Assembly (NCBI GenBank): GCA_902586885.1
Contig: CACIJG010000004.1
Location: 77,501 to 112,279, forward strand
Direction: 5' to 3'
DNA from: an uncultured Alphaproteobacteria bacterium
GTDB lineage: Bacteria > Pseudomonadota > Alphaproteobacteria > Rhodobacterales > Rhodobacteraceae
DNA: 34,779 bases
Within the stretch, counting starts at the first letter, position 1. Every line of letters begins with the position of its first letter. A program made the position numbers and the translations under genes. The notes under the pieces were generated by a model. That model had not been told where the DNA came from. It saw only the letters and a list, made by a program, of their open reading frames with translations, and ran no database searches. Below are positions 17,308-25,568 of this stretch, one piece after another.

Positions 17308-18447
17308 TTAGTTATTTTTACTTTCCATTTTCTGACTTCCAATAACAAATTTGCTTGATTCTTTTTCAATAGACGAAAAGTCATCAAACTCAAATCTCTC
17401 AATATTGAAAACTCTTCTATTCGCCTTTTTTGCTGAAACCTTTAACTCATCCACATCCCTTGCAGCTAAACTAAAATGCTTATCAAGATTAGTGACACGG
17501 GACTCCAAACGACCCAAATCCTTATATAACAATTCTAGTTGCGATCTAAGTTTACCTGTTTGCTTTCTCAATCTCTCATCTTTTAAGATCGCTCTCATCG
17601 TGTTCAACGTAGCCATTAGGGTGGTTGGGGAAACTATCCAAACCCTAGACTGAAAACCTTCTCTTACCAGCTTTGAAAAATTTGCATGCAATTCGGCATA
17701 GACCGCCTCTGACGGTAGAAATAAAATCGCACCGTCGGCAGTTTCTCCCTCTATAATATATTTTTCAGCTATATCCTTTATATGAGTCCGTATTGTTGAT
17801 TGAAAGAACTGAGAGCTTTTGCTTTTTTCTATTTCTGTTTTTGCTGCAACCATTGCATTGAATGCCTCCAATGGAAACTTACTATCTATAATAATATTTC
17901 CTTGAGGCTCTGGTAAATAAATTATACAGTCAGCTCTCTTGCCGTTGGACAAGGTAAACTGAAAATCAAAAGCATCCGATGGCAAAGCTTTTTTAACGAT
18001 ATCTATTAACTGTATTTCCCCAAAGATCCCACGAGCCTGTTTGTTTGATAAAATTTCTTGTAGGCTTAAAACATCGCCCGAAAGCTTTTCAATATTTGTT
18101 TGCGCTTTATCTATAGTTTGCAGTCTCTCCTGTAGCTCTCCCAAAGTTTGTGCGGTTTTTACTGATGTTCCATTTAGAGACGTAGATATAGATTTCTGAA
18201 CTTCTTCTAACCTTGACTCCACATGCTTGATAATTGCAGTTTGAGTTGAGGCATGGGTATCAGAAATGGCTTTTAGACTGCCTACAAGTTGTTGTTGACC
18301 CAAAGATATGTCCTTTATTGCATCCTCCAACTTATTATCACTTGAGTTATTTTTTTTTAATTTTGTATTTTTTGAAAAAAAATATAAAAAGCTAAGAAAG
18401 GCAAAGAAAAGAATTATTGCTGTCAAAATGATTTCTAAATTGACCAC
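17308..18447 (-). CDS. rmuC: DNA recombination protein RmuC homologue
   Basis: The 379-residue protein has an N-terminal membrane anchor (about 6-24), a long coiled-coil-rich stretch (about 35-130) and the RmuC nuclease-like domain (about 135-340). Characteristic pieces are RGIFGEIQL, FQFTLSNGKRADCIIYLP, IIDSKFPLEAF and VWIVSPTTLMATLNTM. RmuC limits DNA inversions at short inverted repeats in E. coli; the biochemical activity is not well settled. It starts 5 bases after the mutL stop, so the two are likely co-translated. Confidence 0.9.
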   Translation of the reverse strand: MVNLEIILTAIILFFAFLSFLYFFSKNTKLKKNNSSDNKLEDAIKDISLGQQQLVGSLKAISDTHASTQTAIIKHVESRLEEVQKSISTSLNGTSVKTAQTLGELQERLQTIDKAQTNIEKLSGDVLSLQEILSNKQARGIFGEIQLIDIVKKALPSDAFDFQFTLSNGKRADCIIYLPEPQGNIIIDSKFPLEAFNAMVAAKTEIEKSKSSQFFQSTIRTHIKDIAEKYIIEGETADGAILFLPSEAVYAELHANFSKLVREGFQSRVWIVSPTTLMATLNTMRAILKDERLRKQTGKLRSQLELLYKDLGRLESRVTNLDKHFSLAARDVDELKVSAKKANRRVFNIERFEFDDFSSIEKESSKFVIGSQKMESKNN

Positions 18448-18452
18448 CCTTT

Positions 18453-20252
18453 TTAACTCCGACCAAAAAGCGCGTTTATCTTGGAAATATCAAGCTTTAA
18501 AAAAGTAGGTCTTCCGTGATTACATTGCCCAGCATTCGGTGTTTTCTCCATTTCTCTTAAGAGGAAATTCATCTCTTCATATTTTAAAATTCTTCCAGAA
18601 CGCACTGAACCATAGCAGGCCATACTTGAAAATACATTGTCAAGTTTATCTATCAAGTCATCAATAGTCTCATATTTTTTAACTTCTTGAAAAATATCTT
18701 CAAGTAATTTTCTTGGATTTGCATCGCCCAAAATAGTAGGAATACCTCTTATGCAAACTGATTTGGGGCCAAAGCTCTCAATTTCTATGCCTAAAGTTCT
18801 TAAAATCTCTTGATTCTCCATAAGTTTCTCAACTTCTGGTTCAGTTGTTTCTAAAATCTCAGGCATTAGTAGCTCTTGGATTTCTATCTTACCTTTTTCT
18901 TTTTGATCTTTAAGCTTCTCAAAAATAATCCTCTCATGAGCTGCGTGTTGATCAATAATTACCAACTCATCATTAGTTTGGGCAATAATAAAATTTTTAA
19001 AAAAATGGGCTTTTGGTACACCTAACGGGTGATTGCTAAACTCATCTTTTTTTTCCTCGGATTCAACCAAATTTTTATTTTCTGAACGCCCTGCAAATAA
19101 TATCTCTAACTGGCCAGCTTTTTTTAAACTTGTTTTTTTAAATTTGGGTTCATGTTTTTCCATATTATAAATTTTTTGACCATGACCCATGATTGCATAT
19201 GCCTTTTCGTTCAGATGCTGACTAGGAGAAAATTTATCCAAATTGAGACTTCCTGTTATAGCTCTTCTAATTGATTTTTTTATCTCGCTAGGTTCTCTAA
19301 ATTTTACCTCTAGCTTTGAAGGATGGACATTAACATCAATAGCACTTCTGGGAACCGATAAATAAAGGATAACAGAAGGAAATCTATCCTTTGGTATAGA
19401 GTCTCCATATGATCTTCTTACAAATGAGAAGAGCTGCCTATCTTTTACGTAGCGACCATTTACATAAAAATGGTTATTGACTGAAGTTCCTGCGGTATAT
19501 GATGGCGAGCTAATGTAGCCAAAAACTTTAATGCCCTCTTTTTCATCAGAGACTAGATGCGAATTTTCAATAAACGAATTATTGAGAACCGAACTTATTC
19601 TTTCTGAAACAGAATTCTTACCAGATTCTGCTTCTAAGCTAAGAATTACTCTAGTATTTTTGTTTTCTCTCAACTCAAATAATTTGAAACTCACTTTTGG
19701 GTGTGATAGAGCCAATTTTTTCACTACATCCAAAATAGCCAAGCTTTCGGAACGATCTGATTTTAAAAACTTCAATCGTGCAGGGATAGATCGAAACAGC
19801 TTTTTTATCTCGATCAATGTTCCGTCAATATGTTTTGATGGCTTGATTTCACTTATTTGGCCAAAATTACACGATATCTCAAATGTATTTTTGCTATTAA
19901 ATTCTCTTGAAATAATGGTCATATCAGAAACTGCTCCTATTGAGGGAAGAGCTTCTCCTCTAAAGCCAAGACTGGAAATATTCATTAAGTCATCAGCATT
20001 GCGAATTTTTGATGTTGCATGTCTGGATAAAGCTAAATCAAGATCATCAGCCTGTATGCCATAGCCATTGTCCCTCACGCACAAATAAGATTTTCCTCCA
20101 TCTGAATACATTATTTCAATCAAGGAAGCACCCGCATCTAACGAATTTTCTACAAGTTCCTTCACAACTGAACTAGGACGTTCCACAACTTCGCCAGCTG
20201 CAATTTGATTACTTATAAAATCGCCTAATTGCTTTATGCGGCGAGAATGCAT
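18453..20252 (-). CDS. mutL: DNA mismatch repair protein MutL (endonuclease type)
   Basis: A GHKL ATPase that couples MutS to strand removal. The N-terminal ATP-binding motifs are NQIAAGEVVERPSSVV, ELVENSLDAGA, DNGYGI and LGFRGEALPSIG. The C-terminal domain keeps the metal-dependent endonuclease motif DQHAAHERIIFE (about 18918-18953) and the late motif GQCNHGRPT, and it ends with FGRS. So this MutL nicks DNA itself, as in organisms that lack MutH. The start is uncertain. I chose the ATG at 20252 (MHSRRIKQL, 599 residues) by comparison with the family N-terminus. ATGs at 20288 (with a GGAAA ribosome binding site) and 20330 are in frame. Confidence 0.95.
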   Translation of the reverse strand: MHSRRIKQLGDFISNQIAAGEVVERPSSVVKELVENSLDAGASLIEIMYSDGGKSYLCVRDNGYGIQADDLDLALSRHATSKIRNADDLMNISSLGFRGEALPSIGAVSDMTIISREFNSKNTFEISCNFGQISEIKPSKHIDGTLIEIKKLFRSIPARLKFLKSDRSESLAILDVVKKLALSHPKVSFKLFELRENKNTRVILSLEAESGKNSVSERISSVLNNSFIENSHLVSDEKEGIKVFGYISSPSYTAGTSVNNHFYVNGRYVKDRQLFSFVRRSYGDSIPKDRFPSVILYLSVPRSAIDVNVHPSKLEVKFREPSEIKKSIRRAITGSLNLDKFSPSQHLNEKAYAIMGHGQKIYNMEKHEPKFKKTSLKKAGQLEILFAGRSENKNLVESEEKKDEFSNHPLGVPKAHFFKNFIIAQTNDELVIIDQHAAHERIIFEKLKDQKEKGKIEIQELLMPEILETTEPEVEKLMENQEILRTLGIEIESFGPKSVCIRGIPTILGDANPRKLLEDIFQEVKKYETIDDLIDKLDNVFSSMACYGSVRSGRILKYEEMNFLLREMEKTPNAGQCNHGRPTFLKLDISKINALFGRS

Positions 20253-20370
20253 TTTGTCTTCGGACAAAATAGAGTTTTCGATATTCATGTTGATTTTCCA
20301 CACTATATTGTAGATTGTTGATGTTAACACACCATCAATTGTACTTCAAACAAGTTTCTTAAAATAATTA

Positions 20371-20838
20371 CTAACTCATTTCTTCGTCAAATCTGAAATA
20401 GATCAAACCTATTATGCCAATAAAGATGAAAACATCAGCAACGTTAAATGAAAATGGGTTTTTGACTCCACAACAAGTTAAATTTATAAAATCCGCCACA
20501 GAGGCATATAAAAGCCTATCAATAGCATTGCCAACCGCACCTCCAATTACTAAAGAGCTCGATAATTGAATTGCATAATTTTTTGTTTTTCTTACCCAAA
20601 AAAGTAAGACTCCAGATATTAATAATGAAATTAAGAATAAAAGATAAACTTGACTAGAACTTTCGCTCTCAAACAAACCAAAATTAATTCCTTTATTCCA
20701 AGCCATATGGAGATTTAAAAACTGATTATTTAAGTCAATTCTTAATTTCGTACTTAATTGAAAATAAAAAACAATTAACCACTTAGAAAGCTGATCAATG
20801 GCACAAAACAAAAAGGAATAAATTAAAATTCGATACAT
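20371..20838 (-). CDS. lspA: Lipoprotein signal peptidase (signal peptidase II)
   Basis: The inner-membrane aspartyl protease that cleaves prolipoproteins, such as the one at 17146-17277. The 155-residue protein has four hydrophobic segments. The conserved blocks are DQLSKW near the start, NKGINFGLF, GGAVGNAIDRL (first catalytic Asp) and FNVADVFIF (second catalytic Asp). The usual upstream neighbour ileS is not here; the gene is instead divergent from tRNA-Ser, 118 bases away. Confidence 0.95.
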   Translation of the reverse strand: MYRILIYSFLFCAIDQLSKWLIVFYFQLSTKLRIDLNNQFLNLHMAWNKGINFGLFESESSSQVYLLFLISLLISGVLLFWVRKTKNYAIQLSSSLVIGGAVGNAIDRLLYASVADFINLTCCGVKNPFSFNVADVFIFIGIIGLIYFRFDEEMS

Positions 20839-20956
20839 TATTAATAAAATTAATGGGCTCTTTAAGAATTGCCTTTAGTCTACAGAAAATTAAAAAATAT
20901 TAAATTTGTTTTTTAAATACTTGAACAGAAGTAGATAGCATTGTAACCCTATTGGT

Positions 20957-21046
20957 GGACAGGTGGCCGAGTGGTTTAAGGCGCTCCCCTGCTAAGGGAG
21001 TGAGGGGGAAACTCCTCCGTGGGTTCGAATCCCATCCTGTCCGCCA
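20957..21046 (+). tRNA. tRNA-Ser(GCT)
   Basis: A complete 90-nt class II tRNA with encoded CCA. The acceptor stem GGACAGG pairs with CCTGTCC, followed by G and CCA. The anticodon stem CTCCC/GGGAG encloses CTGCTAA, giving anticodon GCT. A long variable arm (TGAGGGGGAAACTCCTCC) and T arm (TGGG/CCCA) follow. It reads AGC and AGT. Its 3' end is the apparent attachment site for the island downstream. Confidence 0.97.
21034..21046 (+). repeat. Attachment-site core within the tRNA-Ser 3' end
   Basis: ATCCTGTCCGCCA is the end of the T arm, the acceptor strand and CCA. It matches 12 of 13 bases at 30139-30151 and 11 of 11 of its last bases at 28076-28086, all in the same orientation. This is the pattern left when tyrosine integrases recombine into a tRNA 3' end. 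Confidence 0.6.
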
Positions 21047-21156
21047 GTATACATAACTATTTCATGTCACTACGTGTCAAACACCAGTGCACATTATAGT
21101 TTCAGTTGATTCGCCTCTCCTATTCCCATTCACTCTATGTCAGCCTATTCCACCTC

Positions 21157-21178
21157 ATTTGTGGGTAAATTTGTGGGT
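21157..21178 (+). repeat. Paired ATTTGTGGGT direct repeats, possible integrase arm sites
   Basis: ATTTGTGGGT occurs at 21157-21166 and again at 21169-21178, between the tRNA and the first integrase remnant. The same decamer opens both 87-bp repeats (22691-22700 and 28002-28011). Repeats placed between a core site and an integrase start are typical of arm-type binding sites. Confidence 0.4.
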
Positions 21179-21201
21179 GGAAAGAGAAAGGAGAGAGACC
21201 C

Positions 21202-21267
21202 ATGAAACTGACGCTCACAAAAATAAAAACACTCCCCATTGGCAAAAAAATCTTCATCAGTATATAG
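21202..21267 (+). pseudogene. Integrase N-terminal remnant next to tRNA-Ser
   Basis: After a good ribosome binding site (GGAGAG) an ATG opens a 21-codon frame, MKLTLTKIKTLPIGKK and a few more residues, then TAG. The opening MKLT...IKTL-P fits the first residues of arm-binding domains in tyrosine integrases, and its place directly downstream of a tRNA is the classic one. The rest of the gene is gone. The fragment is too short for certainty. Confidence 0.35.
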
Positions 21268-21488
21268 ACTCATGAGATTTGGGCATTAGAATTTAGATAT
21301 GAATATTTTTCCGTTTTTACGCTATCTGGTATGGTTATCAGATGAGATTTAAAATCTGTATTATCAACGTGAACATGCTATCCTGCAAAAATATCTTTTC
21401 TAGCAATACTTATATTAGAATTAGCTGCACAAGAACCTGAAATAAATAAAATATTTTCTAATATTTTTTGAGTTTTCTTTTGTAAAAA
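21268..21488. other. Intergenic stretch with possible decayed coding sequence
   Basis: No intact gene. On the minus strand, downstream of the hydratase stop, a frame reads protein-like (ILFISGSCAANSNISIARKD, then a TAG, then HVHVDNTDFKSHLITIPDS) and ends at a TGA at 21270. One internal stop in about 70 codons is uncommon in DNA this AT-rich. It may be the worn tail of a gene, but I do not recognise it. Confidence 0.2.
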
Positions 21489-22244
21489 TTATGCAGTTTT
21501 TTTACTCAGAAAATTTGCAAAAGCATCTTTAGCCTCATCCGAATTTAAGAGCTTCCATAGCATATCTCCTTCCTCTTTCATTCTCTGCTTCATTCCCTCT
21601 TTGATTTCAGACTTGAGAAATTTTTTTGATATCCTTAATGAATTTGGAGGTAAAGAAATCAGTTTATCACAAGTTGACTTTACTGCGTCTGATAATTCTG
21701 ATGCTTTAAAAATTCTAGTAACAATGCCCATATCTAAGGCATCCAATGCGTTAAAGTTGTCTCCTAGTAAAATCTTTTCAGCTGCCTTAAGATAACCTGA
21801 AATTCTTGGTAGAATAAGAGTTGAAGCAGCCTCGGGGCACAATCCCAACTTTACAAAAGGCAGGCTAAATTTTGTTTCCCTTTCAGCATATACAAAATCA
21901 CAATGCAGTAAACATGTCACCCCTACTCCGACTGCTAGCCCAGATACTTCAGCAACAATAGGCTTTGGAAAAGAACTAATTTCATACAAAAACCCCATAA
22001 CTTCTGTCTCATCACTAACTGTATTGGGATTTGCGTTTGCAAAAGAGGTTATATCGTTACCCGCAGAAAAAATACCCCCCTCACCACATAAATGAACTAC
22101 CTTTATGTCCTCTCTGTTCCGTGCTTCCTTAAAAGCATCATCCATAGTTTTATACATATTTCCCGTTAAAGAGTTTTTCTTATCCGGACGATTTATTGAA
22201 ACTTTTGCTACTCCAGCATCAAAGGAAACTAAAATATTTTCCAT
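21489..22244 (-). CDS. Enoyl-CoA hydratase/isomerase family protein
   Basis: A 251-residue crotonase-fold protein. The oxyanion-hole segments are GIFSAGNDI (57-65) and VSGLAVGVG (100-108). GLCPEAASTLILPRISG (134-150) supplies one acidic residue, E138, and resembles isomerase or PaaG-like members more than classical hydratases with two glutamates. It likely acts on an acyl-CoA, but reaction and substrate are not readable. The start is the ATG at 22244, 8 bases after a strong AAGGAG site. A GTG three codons upstream lies inside that site and is not the start. It is the main gene of the first island block. Confidence 0.87.
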   Translation of the reverse strand: MENILVSFDAGVAKVSINRPDKKNSLTGNMYKTMDDAFKEARNREDIKVVHLCGEGGIFSAGNDITSFANANPNTVSDETEVMGFLYEISSFPKPIVAEVSGLAVGVGVTCLLHCDFVYAERETKFSLPFVKLGLCPEAASTLILPRISGYLKAAEKILLGDNFNALDALDMGIVTRIFKASELSDAVKSTCDKLISLPPNSLRISKKFLKSEIKEGMKQRMKEEGDMLWKLLNSDEAKDAFANFLSKKTA

Positions 22245-22279
22245 AGATAACACTCCTTACAAGATAAATTGATTGGGTA

Positions 22280-22308
22280 AATGTACACCAAATATTTGAA
22301 GAGTTCAA
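22280..22308 (-). promoter_or_regulatory. Possible promoter of the enoyl-CoA hydratase-like gene
   Basis: On the minus strand TTGAAC (22308-22303), a 17-base spacer and TACATT (22285-22280) precede the start by 35 bases. The -35 is good and the -10 is moderate. Confidence 0.4.
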
Positions 22309-22445
22309 TTAATGTACTTATAGATACAAAGTAAGTCATGAGTAGGCACTTTCGCTTTAGTAAATTTACTCATCAAGAGAGGAAGAGAAATGCAGATAAG
22401 CTACTAAAAGAAACTTAACAATTGAATGCATTTTTTTTCGAACGT

Positions 22446-22586
22446 GTGTCTTGTACGATACATACATTAGTAAAACTAAAGTTTTTAAAGCTCACATTAC
22501 TCGGTGCTTTTGGAGCTGGATTATTAGCTACGCTTATTGCAAAAGAAATGCGTAAGAAGAAAAAAGCAGAAGATATTGACGATTAA
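22446..22586 (+). CDS. Possible small single-pass membrane protein
   Basis: A 46-codon frame from a GTG (or 54 codons from a TTG at 22422). It has one hydrophobic helix, LTLLGAFGAGLLATLIA, followed by a basic stretch (KEMRKKKKAE) and an acidic end (DIDD). This is the usual layout of tiny membrane proteins with the N-terminus out. No clear ribosome binding site is present. A 26-codon frame at 22338-22418 (MSRHFRFSKFTH, lysine- and arginine-rich) is in the same reading frame, with a TAA and one codon between, so the pair could also be one gene broken by a stop. Unrecognised. Confidence 0.3.
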   Translation: MSCTIHTLVKLKFLKLTLLGAFGAGLLATLIAKEMRKKKKAEDIDD

Positions 22587-22679
22587 GTAAAAATGTTCGC
22601 ATGCTTCAGCATTTGATGCTATCTGGTAGTTTTTTTATTGAGACTTTGCACGAGGTACAATATGCATATTGACAAACAA

Positions 22680-22774
22680 TTTGTATGAGTATTTGTGGGT
22701 AGAAACTCTATCTAATAAAATATTTTTTACACAACAAAGGCTTACAGAGAAGTGTGGTAGAGGGCCACTCCACC
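22680..22774 (+). repeat. Island junction repeat, copy A (87-bp repeat plus core)
   Basis: The first 87 bases, from TTTGTATGAGTATTTGTGGG to GTGGTAGAGGGCC, align without gaps to 27991-28077, with 71 of 87 identities by my count. It includes the decamer ATTTGTGGGT and the block ACAAAGGCTTACAGAG. The end, GGGCCACTCCACC (22762-22774), is identical to 26543-26555. I read it as the right end of a lost element. The rest of 22587-22863 shows no gene. Confidence 0.6.
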
Positions 22775-22863
22775 TCAAAAAGTCCTTAAGCATCTTGATC
22801 TATTCACAAATAGTTTCATACTAGAAAATTAGAGATTTGAGGCAATTATATAGGCAAAACAAA

Positions 22864-24180
22864 ATGTCAGAATTTTTAGAATTAAAACTTGAGAATGCTT
22901 CTTTGGATGAGGTCGCGGAGTTGGCACTAAAGTCAGTTGAGCCAAATTCGTCAGAAAACAAAAGTGTAAATGTGAAAGATGTTTCTGGTAATAGCGGTGC
23001 TAAAACGTATATCTGTTCAATTGACGACATTCCAAAGTGCATTGTCAAAGTTAGCAGTTCCAAAAGCATAATGAGTTCACATCCAATAACTCAAAAGAGA
23101 GTATCGCTCGCAACTGAAGTTCTTCGATCTCAAAATCTTGCTCCCCCAATTATATTAAAAGGAATTGATTTCCATATTGAGCGTTCAGCTGGAGTTTCTG
23201 TAATGCAGGATTTCTTTCATTTTAATGAAGATTTAGCACCACCCGATAAAGTAGCTCAAGTTTTAGCAAAATTGCACTCAGCACCAATTAAATGGTATGA
23301 TAAATTGAAAGCTGAATTTTTAGACGGCGATAAATTTTTGTCTTCAGCATTACATTCGGTCCCACTTCACGCTCCATTTTGGTGTCTACCTTGGTCAGGA
23401 ATTGATACTAAAATGCCAGTCCTTGGAGTAGGTAATCCAGACCCCAAAATTGCAAAAAAGGTTTTTGACCTTGGTGTACGAACTGGAGTTTATGAAAAAG
23501 TTATACAGTGTGAGGCTTTTTATCCTATTTCGGAAGCCGCAAAACGGCAGGTAGTCATTCACAATGATTTCAAGCCTGATAACATATTATATGATCCTGA
23601 TACCAAAGAGCTCACAGTAATAGACTATGATCTTGTGCAAGTTGGGGCTGCTGTAATGGATTTTGGATTGCCATACATGATGTGGCTAGGATCAAGGTTT
23701 ACCGACGTTACGTATAGGAGAGATTTTATAAAGTCATATCTGCATCATTCTAGCCTTCAAACAGACGAAAAAAGTATTAAAAATATGATGCTTGATTGTG
23801 AAATTAATACTATCGTTGCATTTCCTGGTCTATTGGCAAATATCTATGATGCAGAAATTCCACTATTACGCGGATTTGATCATCCCACAGCCAAGTCAGG
23901 TTATATAGCCCAATCTTCTGAAGCTTCTCCAACAGGATTAGAAATCGTAGACTTATTGGCTGAAGCTGTTTCAAAAGTAAGATCTAATGCTGATTTAATT
24001 ATTTCGAGTCTTGAAGAGGGAATTGTGGTAACAATTTTCAAAAATAAGGGCTTAGGATCAGATTTGCTATATTCTTGGCTTAAGGAAATGCAAAAAAATA
24101 ATATGCTCCGTCTTTTTGGAATTGCTGAGAGTGATGGAGCTGAACTATTTGTTTCAGATCACGCTAAAAAGAAAAAGTAA
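22864..24180 (+). CDS. Choline/aminoglycoside kinase-like phosphotransferase
   Basis: A 438-residue protein with the eukaryotic-like kinase fold of the APH/choline kinase group. Visible parts are a glycine-containing nucleotide loop (SGNSGAKTYIC, 41-51), a likely ATP lysine in CIVKV (K62), the catalytic loop VIHNDFKPDNILYD (D235, N240) and the metal aspartate in VIDYD (D254). The loop HNDFKPDN followed by IDYD resembles choline/ethanolamine kinases and homoserine-kinase-like enzymes. The tail beyond about residue 340 is unassigned. The ATG at 22864 is preferred; an upstream TTG at 22837 is weak. The gene converges with the methyltransferase gene. The substrate is unknown, and I do not read it as a resistance gene. 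Confidence 0.75.
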   Translation: MSEFLELKLENASLDEVAELALKSVEPNSSENKSVNVKDVSGNSGAKTYICSIDDIPKCIVKVSSSKSIMSSHPITQKRVSLATEVLRSQNLAPPIILKGIDFHIERSAGVSVMQDFFHFNEDLAPPDKVAQVLAKLHSAPIKWYDKLKAEFLDGDKFLSSALHSVPLHAPFWCLPWSGIDTKMPVLGVGNPDPKIAKKVFDLGVRTGVYEKVIQCEAFYPISEAAKRQVVIHNDFKPDNILYDPDTKELTVIDYDLVQVGAAVMDFGLPYMMWLGSRFTDVTYRRDFIKSYLHHSSLQTDEKSIKNMMLDCEINTIVAFPGLLANIYDAEIPLLRGFDHPTAKSGYIAQSSEASPTGLEIVDLLAEAVSKVRSNADLIISSLEEGIVVTIFKNKGLGSDLLYSWLKEMQKNNMLRLFGIAESDGAELFVSDHAKKKK

Positions 24181-24196
24181 ACGAATATCTATTCGT
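24181..24196. terminator. Weak bidirectional hairpin between convergent genes
   Basis: ACGAATATCTATTCGT directly after the kinase stop is a near-perfect palindrome (six or seven pairs, tiny loop). Only short A/T runs flank it, so termination strength is doubtful. It lies between two convergent genes. Confidence 0.3.
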
Positions 24197-24233
24197 AAAT
24201 AAAGTTTAAAAGTGGCATCACAACTCAACCGAA

Positions 24234-25082
24234 TTACTTAGTTGCTGATACATAATTAAGACATGCCTTATAAGTGATTTCTTTGCCAATTTGTCGTTTT
24301 TCACATAGTTGAATGATTTCATTTTTTATCATTGACATTTTTTCACTTGATAAATTTTCTTCAGATAAAATTTTTGCTCTTGGTCCAATCCCCATGAGAA
24401 GTTCTGCATCTTGCTCAGCGCTATCTTTCGTTGAGATAGATGTATAAACCTTATCAATGTTTATATTTTTAAATCCAGCAGATTGTAAGACTTCATTAAC
24501 ATATTCACGGTCGCTGAATGCAAAAGGGCCTGGGTCCTTTGTTACCTCTGGAAGAACTTTCTGAGTATATTTTGTGATAACATCCATACCTTCAGTTATA
24601 AACTCATTCTCCATCATATTTGTCCAACACACGAAATTTAGAGAACCATTTGTCTGCATTGAGCCGAGAATATTTTTGAAAGCTTCTGAGGGATTTTCAA
24701 AAAACATTACACCAAATCGAGATATAACTTTGTCAAAATAATTTCCATCAAAAGAATAATTTTGCGCATCACAATGAACAAATTTCATTGCATCAATATT
24801 TGAGAATTTACTTTTTGCGTGATTTAACAGGGTATGCGAAATATCTGCTCCTACCACATGACCCCCATCGCCCAATAATTTTGATACTCGAAAAGTTGTG
24901 TCACCACCTCCACAACCAATATCTAGAACTTTGTCCGATTCTTTTAGCTTTGCTCTCAAAAAAAGTTCATTGGTTAATATTGATAATCGTTCATTTAATG
25001 CATCCTCATTTTTCACCCACTTAGGTCCAGATTTTTCGTTCCAGTATTCGGATTGTTCTACATTTATAATTTTTTGTTTCAT
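24234..25082 (-). CDS. Class I SAM-dependent methyltransferase (UbiE/Methyltransf_11 type)
   Basis: The 282-residue protein has a Rossmann methyltransferase core. Motif I is VLDIGCGGGDTT (52-63), then HVVGADIS, then FVHCDAQNYSF, and the post-motif FDKVISRFGVMFFENP. This pattern fits small-molecule methylases of the UbiE-like group. The N-terminal YWNEKSGPKWVKNEDALNER block is frequent in stand-alone members. A strong AAGGAG site precedes the ATG. The acceptor is unknown. Neighbours are a kinase on one side and a small barrel protein and thioesterase on the other, which suggests small-molecule metabolism. Confidence 0.85.
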   Translation of the reverse strand: MKQKIINVEQSEYWNEKSGPKWVKNEDALNERLSILTNELFLRAKLKESDKVLDIGCGGGDTTFRVSKLLGDGGHVVGADISHTLLNHAKSKFSNIDAMKFVHCDAQNYSFDGNYFDKVISRFGVMFFENPSEAFKNILGSMQTNGSLNFVCWTNMMENEFITEGMDVITKYTQKVLPEVTKDPGPFAFSDREYVNEVLQSAGFKNINIDKVYTSISTKDSAEQDAELLMGIGPRAKILSEENLSSEKMSMIKNEIIQLCEKRQIGKEITYKACLNYVSATK

Positions 25083-25127
25083 ATTATCTCCTTGAAAAAT
25101 TGCATTTTTATCAGAAAATTGGAGGCA

Positions 25128-25436
25128 TTATTTACTTTGCTCAAACCTATCAGGCTTTACATAAGCTTGAACAACTTCCCCTTCTAAAAACCATTGATCC
25201 TTTACCTTGGCCCCATGCTTTTCAAAATTCTTATCTCTTTGAATTTTAGCCTCATCAGCTTTTTCTTGATTTGGAAAAACTGAAATAGCAATCACTGAGG
25301 TAGGAGTAGTTCTTATCCGTAATAGTATTTCAGCATCTGGGAACGTTTTTGCAGATTCCTTATTATATTGCTCTGATATTTCAAGAAATTCCTCTTCAGA
25401 TCTCCATTCCACCATATTGATCCTTGCAATGCTCAT
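25128..25436 (-). CDS. Small hypothetical protein, possibly dimeric alpha/beta barrel
   Basis: A 102-residue soluble protein: MSIARINMVEWRSEEEFLEI opens it, then LLRIRTTPTSVIAISVFPNQEKADEAKIQRDK and a charged C-terminus, in shorter segments. The strand-helix-strand alternation and the pattern 'AISVFPNQEKADEA' resemble ABM/EthD-like ferredoxin-fold barrels, but I see no diagnostic motif. An AAGGGT site lies before the ATG. It is 45 bases upstream of the methyltransferase gene in the same direction, so they probably form a two-gene unit. Confidence 0.6.
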   Translation of the reverse strand: MSIARINMVEWRSEEEFLEISEQYNKESAKTFPDAEILLRIRTTPTSVIAISVFPNQEKADEAKIQRDKNFEKHGAKVKDQWFLEGEVVQAYVKPDRFEQSK

Positions 25437-25568
25437 TAGTTTTACCCTTTCAATTATTTAATCAACTCATTTTAGTTTTTTTTTGAGGCTTTAAATTTAG
25501 TTCAATATTAAAACTTTATTTCCTTAATCCAAAAATGTATATTTATAACAAATTTTTTTTTAAGAGAT

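Noticed and set aside
19531-20064. A 177-codon open frame on the plus strand inside mutL
   Set aside because: It lies opposite the conserved ATPase domain and has the low-complexity composition of antisense frames.
21087-21275. A 62-codon frame after tRNA-Ser (TTG start)
   Set aside because: It has no ribosome binding site, unusual composition (HETDAHKNKNT), and overlaps the integrase remnant in another frame; probably chance.
22864-24180. Antibiotic resistance (aminoglycoside phosphotransferase)
   Set aside because: Only the general kinase fold motifs match. Length and the HNDFKPDN-IDYD text fit choline-kinase-like enzymes at least as well, and no resistance context is present.
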